From contig NZ_AULV01000024.1 of assembly GCF_000422465.1 (NCBI RefSeq), positions 1 to 38,787 of the forward strand: a DNA stretch of 38,787 bases. Reading direction: 5' to 3'. Within the stretch, counting starts at the first letter, position 1. Every line of letters begins with the position of its first letter. The notes below the pieces were generated by a model. That model had not been told where the DNA came from. It saw nothing but the letters and a program-made list of their open reading frames with translations, and made no database searches. This document shows positions 22,682 through 29,259 of the stretch, one piece after another. Source of the stretch: Paenibacillus harenae DSM 16969. GTDB lineage: Bacteria > Bacillota > Bacilli > Paenibacillales > Paenibacillaceae. A program made the position numbers and the translations under genes.

Positions 22682-22900
22682 TCACCAAAAATCATCTGCT
22701 CGAACGTCATGCCCGTGTTTCCTGAGTGCTGAAATGATCTTCTGCACCGTCCCGGCTCGCGGCTCATATGAAGCATCCCCGCATAACTTCGAGACAGAGT
22801 TTTTATTCAACCCCGCTTTCTTCTCAAGCCATCCTTGAGTTAATCCGGACCCGTCAATGAACCGACCTAGCTTTGTTCTTGGCTTTCCTAATCCAAACAT
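22682..22900 (-). CDS. small HTH transcriptional regulator
   Basis: 72 residues. LTQGWLEKKAGLNKNSVSKLCGD (about 20-42) is a helix-turn-helix of the XRE/Cro type. The ATG at 22898-22900 has AAGGTGGTGG upstream on the minus strand. Directly downstream lies the lipoprotein gene, so the two may share a transcript. It starts divergently from the membrane/FtsK block at 23057 and could regulate it; the short palindrome at 22938-22954 (ATGAA...TTCAT) would be an operator candidate. Confidence 0.8.
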   Translation of the reverse strand: MFGLGKPRTKLGRFIDGSGLTQGWLEKKAGLNKNSVSKLCGDASYEPRAGTVQKIISALRKHGHDVRADDFW

Positions 22901-23056
22901 ATGCCCACCACCTTTATATCAGAAGTGTGGACAATCTATGAAAATTTTATTCATCAAACTAAGAAACATAGGCAAGCCGTCCGTCATATCCTTAACCATG
23001 ATCGACAACCGCACTACATAATGCGGTAGTCAAATCGACAAGGGGAGGGCTTCAAA
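22901..23056. promoter_or_regulatory. divergent intergenic region with palindromes
   Basis: ATGAA-AATTTTA-TTCAT at 22938-22954 is an AT-rich palindrome between the divergent HTH and membrane-protein genes. ACCGCA (23008-23013) pairs with TGCGGT (23022-23027), flanked by two ATCGACAA direct repeats (23001 and 23034). ATGCGGTAGT (23021-23030) recurs inverted at 23510-23519. No consensus promoter could be placed with confidence. Confidence 0.4.
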
Positions 23057-23254
23057 ATGGGAGTTTTAGCACCAGCGTTTCAAATTGCCGGGATCGTAAT
23101 CGGTGGCGAGGTCATCGGGAAATTGATGGAGGAAAACGGGCAGGGCGGGAAAGTGGTGTTCGTGAAGATCGTTTCATATGCAAGCTGCGCGTATATCGCT
23201 TTTCAATCTTGGTGGGATTTGGTTCACTACATCGCACGGTCATTCGGGGTTTAA
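23057..23254 (+). CDS. 65-residue small membrane protein
   Basis: ATG 23057 with AAGGGGAGGG upstream. A first hydrophobic stretch (VLAPAFQIAGIVIGGEVIG) and a second (VFVKIVSYASCAYIAF) flank a charged loop (KLMEENGQGGK), so two membrane helices are likely. It starts a rightward block of two small membrane proteins, FtsK-like ATPase and replication-relaxation-like protein. Function unknown. Confidence 0.65.
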   Translation: MGVLAPAFQIAGIVIGGEVIGKLMEENGQGGKVVFVKIVSYASCAYIAFQSWWDLVHYIARSFGV

Positions 23255-23273
23255 CTAACAGGAGGTTGAGCAG

Positions 23274-23399
23274 ATGAAGGACATCATCGCTTGGGGCATG
23301 GTTGGATTTTCTTTTTTCGGCGGCGCGTATATTTGCTGGATTTTTGGGCACGCTCTTTCTCGGCCCCTCGCCCAATCCATCGCTTCATTCTTCTTCTAA
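23274..23399 (+). CDS. 41-residue single-pass membrane protein
   Basis: ATG 23274 with AGGAGGTTGAG 5-8 bases upstream, a near-ideal ribosome site. MKDIIAWGMVGFSFFGGAYICWIFG is one membrane helix, followed by HALSRPLAQSIASFFF. It is 20 bases after the previous small membrane gene and is too short for automatic gene calls. Function unknown; both may partner the FtsK-like protein, which also has a hydrophobic N-terminus. Confidence 0.6.
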   Translation: MKDIIAWGMVGFSFFGGAYICWIFGHALSRPLAQSIASFFF

Positions 23400-23540
23400 G
23401 TTTTTCGCGCTGTATTAAACATTTCAAAAAGATTTGTCGTATCAAGTCATTTTGCTTGTATTAGTGGGGTAATGGTAATGCAGTATGTCGTTCGTCCATT
23501 ACTCTACTAACTACCGCATCACATTGGAGGGGATTTATAG
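23400..23540. repeat. 141-base gap with inverted repeats before the FtsK-like gene
   Basis: GTAATGG (23469-23475) pairs with CCATTAC (23496-23502), a 7-base stem with a 20-base loop. ACTACCGCAT (23510-23519) is an exact inverted copy of 23021-23030. A strong ribosome site GGAGGGG ends the gap. The symmetric elements could be protein-binding or origin sites; nothing else was seen. Confidence 0.4.
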
Positions 23541-24776
23541 ATGCTGTTGCTTGGATCTACTGCATTATTTACTGCTAAAGCTGCAGGCTTGGCCGCTAGC
23601 TTATATGTAGCCTGGACAGCATACAGCACCATGCCAGAAACGGAGCTGCGCCGGAACATGACAAAGGCATTTCGAGCCGGTGAGCTGGGCAAGAAGGTCA
23701 AGCGGGGGAAGGGTAAAACCGAAATCATTCTGTATCCGAAAATTCAGCGGGTGGCCGTCCGGCTGGATAGCAAGCAAGTCGTTTTCACCGTTCCGACCGG
23801 GATGAATCCGAAGGAAGTTTTCGATCATGATTGGTTATTTCGCCAGGTGTTCGGGGAGCATATCGAGCTCGTCGGAGACTCCAAAACGTTCGTGCTGAAC
23901 GTGTTCAAGGAAGGCATTCAGATGTTCGACTATGACGCTGAAGAGGTCGAAAAAGCGGTTGAAGGGCTTCGGCTGCCGATCTTTATCGGACGAAGCAGAA
24001 CGGGCGTTGTGGCCTATGACATGACCGAGCATCCGCATTTGCTCATTGCCGGGGAGACGGGCGCGGGAAAGTCGGTCCAGGTGCGTTCGATCCTTACGTC
24101 CTTGGTTCTTGATTGCCGGGATCGGTTTGAACTGTATTGCGCCGATCTGAAGCTTTCGGAGTTCCATCTATTTCGGGGCGTGGCTGATGATGTGGTTTAC
24201 AACGCCGAAGGGCTCCATCAAATATTGATCCGTATCAAAAAGGAGTTAGGTAATCGGGGCGCGCTGCTCAATAAAGAGCGGGTCGCAAACGTCGATGAGC
24301 TGCCGCCGAAGAAGCGGCCGAAGTACATTATCATGGCAATCGATGAAGTCGCCCTGCTGCAGAAGCATCCGGCCTGCATGGACATTGTAGAAGAGATAAG
24401 CGCGATAGGCCGGGCGCTCGGCGTGTTCCTCATATTATCAATGCAGCGCCCTGATAGTGACGTCCTTGATGGGAAATTGAAAAATAACTTAACGGTCCGC
24501 TGCGCCTTCCGGCACTCTGACGAAATCAACAGCCGCATCACCATCGGGACCGGCGACGCCGCGCATATCAAGCAAAGTGAAAAGGGATTAATGATTCACA
24601 AACTCGACGGGATACGCTTCGTTCAAGCGCCATACCTGAAGCTTGACGCGGCGCGGAAGCTGCTGGAACCTTATACACTGAACGAGGAAGAAATCGAACA
24701 GCAGGCCGAACAGAGGGCGCAGGAGATACAACAGCAGATTGACGATGATTTCGAGATGGGAGGTTTACCGTTTTGA
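23541..24776 (+). CDS. FtsK/SpoIIIE-domain DNA translocase-like ATPase
   Basis: 411 residues: a short hydrophobic N-terminus (about 2-28), a beta-rich linker, then the motor domain. GETGAGKS (171-178) is Walker A. YIIMAIDEV (262-270) is Walker B with Asp268-Glu269, and LILSMQRPDSD follows (the FtsK 'sQRP' motif). It should be a ring motor that moves or extracts double-stranded DNA or acts at a membrane. It lacks the FtsK gamma domain. Similar proteins beside replication-relaxation genes occur in some Bacillus phages such as gamma/Wbeta (recall). ATG 23541 with GGAGGGG upstream. It overlaps the next gene by 4 bases. Confidence 0.9.
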   Translation: MLLLGSTALFTAKAAGLAASLYVAWTAYSTMPETELRRNMTKAFRAGELGKKVKRGKGKTEIILYPKIQRVAVRLDSKQVVFTVPTGMNPKEVFDHDWLFRQVFGEHIELVGDSKTFVLNVFKEGIQMFDYDAEEVEKAVEGLRLPIFIGRSRTGVVAYDMTEHPHLLIAGETGAGKSVQVRSILTSLVLDCRDRFELYCADLKLSEFHLFRGVADDVVYNAEGLHQILIRIKKELGNRGALLNKERVANVDELPPKKRPKYIIMAIDEVALLQKHPACMDIVEEISAIGRALGVFLILSMQRPDSDVLDGKLKNNLTVRCAFRHSDEINSRITIGTGDAAHIKQSEKGLMIHKLDGIRFVQAPYLKLDAARKLLEPYTLNEEEIEQQAEQRAQEIQQQIDDDFEMGGLPF

Positions 24777-25378
24777 TTACCAGGGATAAAGCCATCATAG
24801 ATGATCTTGAACGGTTCCGCTGCCTGACGCGGGACGATATAGCAGAGTTACACTTCACGAATGTAAAGAACCCGATAAATGAAGCGAACAAAGCATTGCT
24901 TCGGCTCCGACGCATGGGGCACATCGGAGTATCAAAAGAGCATCGCAAGTATTTGTACTTTCCGGATAGAAGCATCAAAAAGGATTCATCGAAGATCGGG
25001 CACTTCTTGGCTATCGCATCCTTCTACCGAGAAATACGAACACACGATACACCTTACCGGTTTGAGGTGGAACCGAAGCTTGGCGGGAAGGGGCTCCCGG
25101 AGCCGGACATATTCATGATTTGGAAGAAAACCGCATTTTACGTGGAAGTTCAAAACAGTGTCTTTTCAGCCAAGGTTATGCAAGCGAAGCTGCTCCGGTA
25201 TGAAGCATTTTATACAGGCGGGGAATGGCAGCGGGCCGAATGGCAGCCGAAGGATAAGAAAGTGTTCCCGGTTGTTTGGATCGTCGGCAAGGGCAAGTAT
25301 GACACGAAGGGGATTTCGTTTCGAGTGCTGCAAGGGGGCGTGAATGACATCTTAGCTTTGTATCAGAAAACGAATTAA
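24773..25378 (+). CDS. replication-relaxation family protein
   Basis: 201 residues: an N-terminal winged-helix part (LERFRCLTRDDIAELHFTNV, NKALLRLRRMGHIGVSKEH) and a C-terminal part (PEPDIFMIWKKTAFYVEVQNSVFSAKVMQAKLLRYEAFY). The D...E-x-Q pattern there resembles a PD-(D/E)xK-like nuclease core. I assign it to the Replic_Relax family, described from rolling-circle or conjugative plasmids and phages. TTG 24773 overlaps the FtsK stop and uses GGGAGGT inside the FtsK end, so the two are translationally coupled and probably act together. Confidence 0.83.
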   Translation: MITRDKAIIDDLERFRCLTRDDIAELHFTNVKNPINEANKALLRLRRMGHIGVSKEHRKYLYFPDRSIKKDSSKIGHFLAIASFYREIRTHDTPYRFEVEPKLGGKGLPEPDIFMIWKKTAFYVEVQNSVFSAKVMQAKLLRYEAFYTGGEWQRAEWQPKDKKVFPVVWIVGKGKYDTKGISFRVLQGGVNDILALYQKTN

Positions 25379-25443
25379 TTCAGAATTTTACAGGGGAATG
25401 CCGATAGTATTAAAAAGAGGTCGAAAGGAAGGGTAAAAACGAT

Positions 25444-25466
25444 ACTTATTTCGTGAACGTATAAGT
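25444..25466. promoter_or_regulatory. palindrome ACTTAT-N11-ATAAGT
   Basis: ACTTAT (25444-25449) and ATAAGT (25461-25466) form a perfect 6-base dyad with inner CGT/ACG pairing. No T-run follows, so an operator is more likely than a terminator. It lies 26 bases past the stop of the convergent HTH gene and after the replication-relaxation gene. Confidence 0.35.
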
Positions 25467-25491
25467 TCCTAAAATCTCCGGGGGAGCGCGG

Positions 25492-25731
25492 TCAAATCCG
25501 CGTTCGCCTGCTTTCGCTGGCTTCGAGTTTCCAATGGTAAAGCTGTTCCATACGTATGTCTAAGATTGTTGCAGCAGTATACATGGCTTCCGCACTCATC
25601 GGCCTTTCATCATTGCACCAATAAGAAATCATGCGGGTTGACCAGCCTGTACGCCGGGAAAGCTCGGCTTGTGTGATTCCTCGTTTCTTTAACCAGTATC
25701 GCAGCAGGCACTCCCCACGGGAGAAGTGCAC
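25492..25731 (-). CDS. XRE-family HTH regulator
   Basis: 79 residues with a clear helix-turn-helix at about 16-40 (ITQAELSRRTGWSTRMISYWCN). GTG at 25729-25731 with GTGGTGA upstream on the minus strand. MSAEAMYTAATILDIRMEQLYHW is the usual C-terminal end of the XRE fold. It is divergent from the short ORF starting at 25865 across a 130-base gap with a perfect -10. It may regulate that promoter or act as a second lysogeny switch. Confidence 0.82.
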   Translation of the reverse strand: MHFSRGECLLRYWLKKRGITQAELSRRTGWSTRMISYWCNDERPMSAEAMYTAATILDIRMEQLYHWKLEASESRRTRI

Positions 25732-25864
25732 TTGTCGAAATCACCACTTTTCTTGTCGACTGTTGTCGGTTAATTTATCACCGGTGTTCGTACTCTGTTC
25801 GTATTTTTTATGGTATAATTTTCTCATAAAACTAATCATCATGACGATATAAGGGGGACTTTTT
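25732..25864 (+). promoter_or_regulatory. control region with extended -10 promoter
   Basis: TGGTATAAT (25811-25819) is a perfect extended -10 (TGN-TATAAT) reading right. Upstream lie tandem TGTTCGTA units (about 25785 and 25796), the palindrome CACCGGTG (about 25780-25787), and repeated TTGTCG (about 25733, 25753, 25763). These short repeats look like regulator half-sites for the divergent HTH gene. AAGGGGG at 25851-25857 is the ribosome site of the ORF at 25865. Confidence 0.55.
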
Positions 25865-25990
25865 ATTCAGCGAATCATCATTGACCTAAACACTTTGGCC
25901 GAGATTGATGAAAATGAACTTAACGAAATTAGAAACGGGATAGCGCCGCTTAACCCTTCATTTGACGATTGGTCCGAAGAACCGCTATAG
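25865..25990 (+). CDS. candidate 41-residue protein with AUU start
   Basis: A perfectly spaced ribosome site (AAGGGGG, 7 bases) precedes ATT at 25865. From there the frame is open for 42 codons to TAG at 25988, with an in-frame stop just upstream and no ATG/GTG/TTG start. Product IQRIIIDLNTLAEIDENELNEIRNG ends in an acidic tail (DDWSEEPL). The promoter is strong. Its last 41 bases overlap the 3' end of the convergent CI-like gene, so the transcript is antisense to it. AUU starts are known (infC) but rare; the call rests on context. Confidence 0.4.
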   Translation: MQRIIIDLNTLAEIDENELNEIRNGIAPLNPSFDDWSEEPL

Positions 25991-26315
25991 CGAAGCGAGC
26001 TTCTTCTTCTGTTAGCGTTTTGCCATCGAGAACAAGTGTAAATTGTTTCAGAATTTCTCCATCCGATAATTCGAGCTTCTTCAAAAACTCTGACTCTGGC
26101 CGGTCGGAGTTTTCGCTTTTTCCAAGAAGGTAATCCGACGAAACTCCGAATACATCCGCAAACTTTTTCAGCGTTTCACTAGGAATATTCTTATTCAATC
26201 CTCTTTCGTAATTCGAAATATTAGCGCGCGTCATGCCCATTCTCTCCGCTAAATCATCCTGACTCCATCCCCGCTTAGTCCTTAGTTCCTTAATCATTTT
26301 CTCTATATTATTCAT
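25950..26315 (-). CDS. CI-like repressor (XRE family)
   Basis: 121 residues from ATG 26313-26315, with AAAGGCGG about 9 bases upstream; an earlier ATG at 26339 has no ribosome site. The HTH lies at about residues 14-45 (KRGWSQDDLAERMGMTRANISNYERGLNKN), and IPSETLKKFADVFGVSSDYLLG completes the classic XRE domain. The C-terminal 55 residues are short and lack the Ser-Lys peptidase of LexA-type repressors, so induction would need another route. It faces away from the early operon, the usual repressor orientation. Confidence 0.88.
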   Translation of the reverse strand: MNNIEKMIKELRTKRGWSQDDLAERMGMTRANISNYERGLNKNIPSETLKKFADVFGVSSDYLLGKSENSDRPESEFLKKLELSDGEILKQFTLVLDGKTLTEEEARFAIAVLRTNRQMKG

Positions 26316-26737
26316 TGATAAATACCGCCTTTCATTCACATTCTATTAATTTATTATCGAAATTACGAAATTAGTACTTGCGCGATAGATGGTTTCCATG
26401 TTAAATTGTGGTTACCCCAAAACAAGGTGGTGATTGATGGTAAAAACTTTGAATCAGATTCTTCATTCCGCTGCAACGGTTTGAAGGATGATGCAGTTAA
26501 CGGATGCCTATTATGTTGTCCAGATTTCATTGCATAATGTTTTATTGACACTTTTATTTTCTTCTGTATTTGTTTCATAAGTGTTAGTTTTGCTCACAAG
26601 TTGTATTATAAACCGCAACTATCACTTTCGCAAGCTTATTTTTCATTTTATTTCCATTTGACAGAATGGAACTATTTAGCATGCCCTTAATGAAAGCAAT
26701 TATTTCGAAACACACAATTTCGTAAAGAGGTGAAACC
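26316..26737. promoter_or_regulatory. lysogeny/early control region with operator half-sites
   Basis: Two tandem perfect CGAAATTA units lie at 26358-26365 and 26366-26373, before the repressor gene. Near-identical inverted units (TTATTTCG at 26700-26707, CAATTTCG at 26715-26722) lie just before the first early gene, with the palindrome TTTCGAAA at 26703-26710. A consensus TTGACA is at 26658-26663 but its -10 is poor. A short ORF near 26430-26540 on the plus strand and one on the minus strand lack good support, so this 420-base stretch is otherwise non-coding. Confidence 0.6.
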
Positions 26738-26989
26738 ATGAAAGCGACAGTCGATTTATCTCATGAATTGGACGAGCAAGAAGCCGACATGATCCGTTCT
26801 CTTATACACATTGAACGCAATGCCGGTGCCGTATCACATTTGAACGATCTTCATAAATTCCGCTTGAGCGGGTTGGTTTCGGCTGCAGCGGTTAACTGGC
26901 TTGAAATCGAAATAGGTGAGCTGGAACGCGACATTGTTAGAGGGAGGTTGAACGGATGCTGCGTGGACAAGTCTGGATTGCTGAATTAG
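26738..26989 (+). CDS. 83-residue hypothetical protein, first early gene
   Basis: ATG 26738 with AAAGAGGTG 6 bases upstream, directly after the operator. Acidic, helical N-terminus (VDLSHELDEQEADMIRSLIHIERNAGAVSHL), then LSGLVSAAAVNWLEIEIGELERDIV. It ends in GCCVDKSGLLN. It overlaps the MazF gene by 34 bases. Position before a MazF toxin suggests an antitoxin, but it does not look like MazE (no AbrB-type DNA-binding part). Function unknown. Confidence 0.65.
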   Translation: MKATVDLSHELDEQEADMIRSLIHIERNAGAVSHLNDLHKFRLSGLVSAAAVNWLEIEIGELERDIVRGRLNGCCVDKSGLLN

Positions 26990-27291
26990 GGGAAAGCCGG
27001 GGTTGCGAACAAGCAGGCGCGCGGCCGGTATTAATCATCCAGAACGACACAGGAAACAAGTTTTCACCGACAGTCATTGTCGCGGCTATCACAGACGCTA
27101 AGAAGCGGTACATGCCCACACACGTTAACATCGGGACTCACGGCAGGATGATGAAGCCCTCGGTAATCTTATTGGAGCAAATTCGCACTATTGATAAATC
27201 GAAGGTTGATAAGTATGTCTGCACACTTCCGGACGCAGTAATGAAGGAAGTCGAGAAAAAATTGCTCATTAGCTTGGGAATAGAGCTATGA
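26956..27291 (+). CDS. MazF/PemK-family endoribonuclease toxin
   Basis: 111 residues of MazF fold, close to Bacillus subtilis EndoA: RGQVWIAEL, GARPVLIIQNDTGNKFSPTVIVAAITDAKK, PTHVNI and SVILLEQIRTIDKSKV are all recognisable. Catalytic Arg (ARPVL) and Thr (AAIT) are present, so it should cut single-stranded RNA at a short motif. ATG 26956 has GGGAGGTTG upstream. It lies in the early operon, between an 83-residue unknown protein and an XRE gene, rather than beside a MazE. The XRE or the 83-residue protein could serve as antitoxin. Confidence 0.9.
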   Translation: MLRGQVWIAELGESRGCEQAGARPVLIIQNDTGNKFSPTVIVAAITDAKKRYMPTHVNIGTHGRMMKPSVILLEQIRTIDKSKVDKYVCTLPDAVMKEVEKKLLISLGIEL

Positions 27292-27551
27292 ACGAACCTA
27301 TCTTAGAAGGCGAGGAAAAAAACGTGATGAAAATCAAGGTTAAAGACACCAACGAACTAAATAAAATGATCGTCAAGAAGGGTTTCAATAAAACTGAGTT
27401 CGGCAATGAAATTGATTTGTCTCATTCAATGACAAATCAGATCACTAACGGGAAAAGTCAACCATCACCTAAAACCGCGAAACGCATTTGCGAAGTGCTC
27501 GAATGCGCTTGGGAAGAAATCTTCACTTTCGAAAGTGAGGATGAAAAATGA
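27288..27551 (+). CDS. XRE-family HTH regulator (Cro- or antitoxin-like)
   Basis: 87 residues from ATG 27288, which overlaps the MazF stop as ATGA. Another ATG at 27327, with GCGAGGAAA before it, may be the true start and would remove a 13-residue acidic leader. HTH at about 30-60 (FNKTEFGNEIDLSHSMTNQITNGKSQPSPKTAKRIC). It may be the Cro-type partner of the repressor or the antitoxin/regulator of MazF. Overlaps the next gene by 4 bases. Confidence 0.78.
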   Translation: MNEPILEGEEKNVMKIKVKDTNELNKMIVKKGFNKTEFGNEIDLSHSMTNQITNGKSQPSPKTAKRICEVLECAWEEIFTFESEDEK

Positions 27552-29068
27552 ACATCACATTCAATGAAATCGTGCTGAAGAACTTCAAAAGCCATAAAGA
27601 TTTGACGGTCGTGCTTCACCCGCTGAACCGCATCTTGGGAACGAACGGAGCCGGTAAATCATCCATAGGTGAAGCTGTCACCTGGGCGCTGTACGGCGTT
27701 GATACAATGGGTAACACATTGATCAAGGCGCTATCGCCGGAGCCTACAAATTACGAATTCGACCGCGTTGAAGTGCATCTTCTCATGACGGTTGACATGA
27801 AGCAAATCCGCATAAGCCGCATGATCGAGAAGGGCAAAGCCGTCTTTTACATCAATGACGATCCGAAAACGGCAACGGCATTCAAAGAGATTATCGAATC
27901 ATTGTTCGATAAAAACATGTTCCTTTCATTGTTCAATCCGATTTACTTCTTTACTCAGAAGCAGGAGGAACAACGGGCGCAGCTGCTTCAATATGTACCG
28001 CATCCGACGAGCGCCGAAGTTCTCGAAAAGCTCAAGAAGCTTCATTCTGACACGCTGGGGCCACTGCTTAAAAAGAAGGCATTGCCGGACCTTGAAGCGC
28101 ATCACAAAGACAACAAGAACCGCAAAGACAAAGAGCTTATTGCCGCGAAAGAGCGCGTCAAGACGCTGAAGGAGCAAGCCGGCACGAAAGAACTGAGCAA
28201 TCAAGAGTATATGGATTTAAGGCTGGCGCTCGAAAACGCGAACGAATCCATCAAGGCAGCGGAAGCGCAAGAAGCAGAAGCCCGCGCCGTCAATGAAAAG
28301 GCGTATAAGCTGAATATGGTGCTTGAAGGCATCAAACGGGAAGCGAACGAACTTGCGGGCAAATACAAAGCCCTGAAGGGTGAACCGATTGGGGAGACGT
28401 GCGACAAGTGCGGCCAGAAATTGGACGAGCATACGGTTGATGCTGTCAAGTACTCCATTGGGCAAGAACTATCCGCAATCAAATCCCGGCATTCTGAATT
28501 GCTTGCAAAGTATGACGCTATGAAAGCCGAATCGAAAGGACTTGTAGTGGTCGAAGTTGAACCGCATCAAACGGCGCAGCTGCGAGAGCTCCGGGAGATT
28601 TTAACGAATCAGATTCGGGAAGCGGACGAACGCGGCAAGCTGTCCGGCTTGATCTTTGAAGCAGAGAACACCGTCGAAGCAATTGAAACCAGCTTCAAAG
28701 ATTCGGTTTTGATCCTGGAAGCAATCAAAGCTTTCAAGGCTGCAGAATCCGAATTGATGGCCGGTAAAATCGCGGACCTCTTCCCGACATTGACACTTGA
28801 GCTCTACCAAGAGAACAAGGGGGACGGCGAGCGGAAGCCATTCTTTGAAGTTTACCAGGACGGCAAGCCATTCCGGAAGCTTTCCCAAGCTGAAAGTGTG
28901 AAGGCCGGTCTTGAATTGGTGGACGTATTGAGCAATCAAAGCGGGATCGTTGCGCCGGTGTTCATCGACGGAGCGGAAAGCATTATCACATATAAAGCGC
29001 CAGCGGGCCAACTCATTGAGTGCCGCGTTGCGGATCAACCACTAACCATTATGGAGGTAGAAATTTAA
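27548..29068 (+). CDS. SbcC/Rad50-like AAA ATPase
   Basis: 506 residues with an SMC-type head. LGTNGAGKSSIGEAV (30-44) is Walker A. The coiled coil (about 180-390) contains CDKCGQ (285-290), a zinc-hook-like CxxC. LSQAESVKAGLELVDVL is the ABC signature region, and PVFIDGAESI a Walker B-like Asp/Gly/Ala-Glu. It could tether DNA ends during phage recombination or repair. Its usual SbcD/Mre11 nuclease is absent, but Bet and an MBL-fold hydrolase follow. ATG 27548 overlaps the XRE stop as ATGA. Confidence 0.88.
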   Translation: MNITFNEIVLKNFKSHKDLTVVLHPLNRILGTNGAGKSSIGEAVTWALYGVDTMGNTLIKALSPEPTNYEFDRVEVHLLMTVDMKQIRISRMIEKGKAVFYINDDPKTATAFKEIIESLFDKNMFLSLFNPIYFFTQKQEEQRAQLLQYVPHPTSAEVLEKLKKLHSDTLGPLLKKKALPDLEAHHKDNKNRKDKELIAAKERVKTLKEQAGTKELSNQEYMDLRLALENANESIKAAEAQEAEARAVNEKAYKLNMVLEGIKREANELAGKYKALKGEPIGETCDKCGQKLDEHTVDAVKYSIGQELSAIKSRHSELLAKYDAMKAESKGLVVVEVEPHQTAQLRELREILTNQIREADERGKLSGLIFEAENTVEAIETSFKDSVLILEAIKAFKAAESELMAGKIADLFPTLTLELYQENKGDGERKPFFEVYQDGKPFRKLSQAESVKAGLELVDVLSNQSGIVAPVFIDGAESIITYKAPAGQLIECRVADQPLTIMEVEI

Positions 29069-29259
29069 TGAAACCACAAACCTATATTTGCACAGTATCG
29101 GACGTTGCAAGCGGCCTTATTGAAGGTAGAAAGGTAATTCCTTATTACGAGGATTCTTATGAAATCATCTTGTCGCTTGGTGGTTCTGTTGACCATCATA
29201 TCCGCAAAGGTAGCGAGTACTTCGCCAAACACTTACAACCAATCGGAGGTAACAAATAA
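29068..29259 (+). CDS. 63-residue hypothetical protein
   Basis: ATG 29068 with GGAGGTAG upstream and a 1-base overlap with the ATPase stop. The product (TYICTVSDVASGLIEGRKVIPYYEDSYEIILSLGGSVDHHIRKGSEY) is a small mixed-fold protein with no recognised motif. Located between the Rad50-like ATPase and Bet, it may belong to the recombination module. Function unknown. Confidence 0.6.
   Translation: MKPQTYICTVSDVASGLIEGRKVIPYYEDSYEIILSLGGSVDHHIRKGSEYFAKHLQPIGGNK

Noticed and set aside
26410..26560. Plus-strand open frame containing GKNFESDSSFRCNGL near the early control gap
   Set aside because: A protein-like stretch exists but no good start or ribosome site was found; could be a remnant.
26363..26578. 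71-residue minus-strand ORF in the early control gap
   Set aside because: No ribosome site, unusual composition, and it lies on the operator region.
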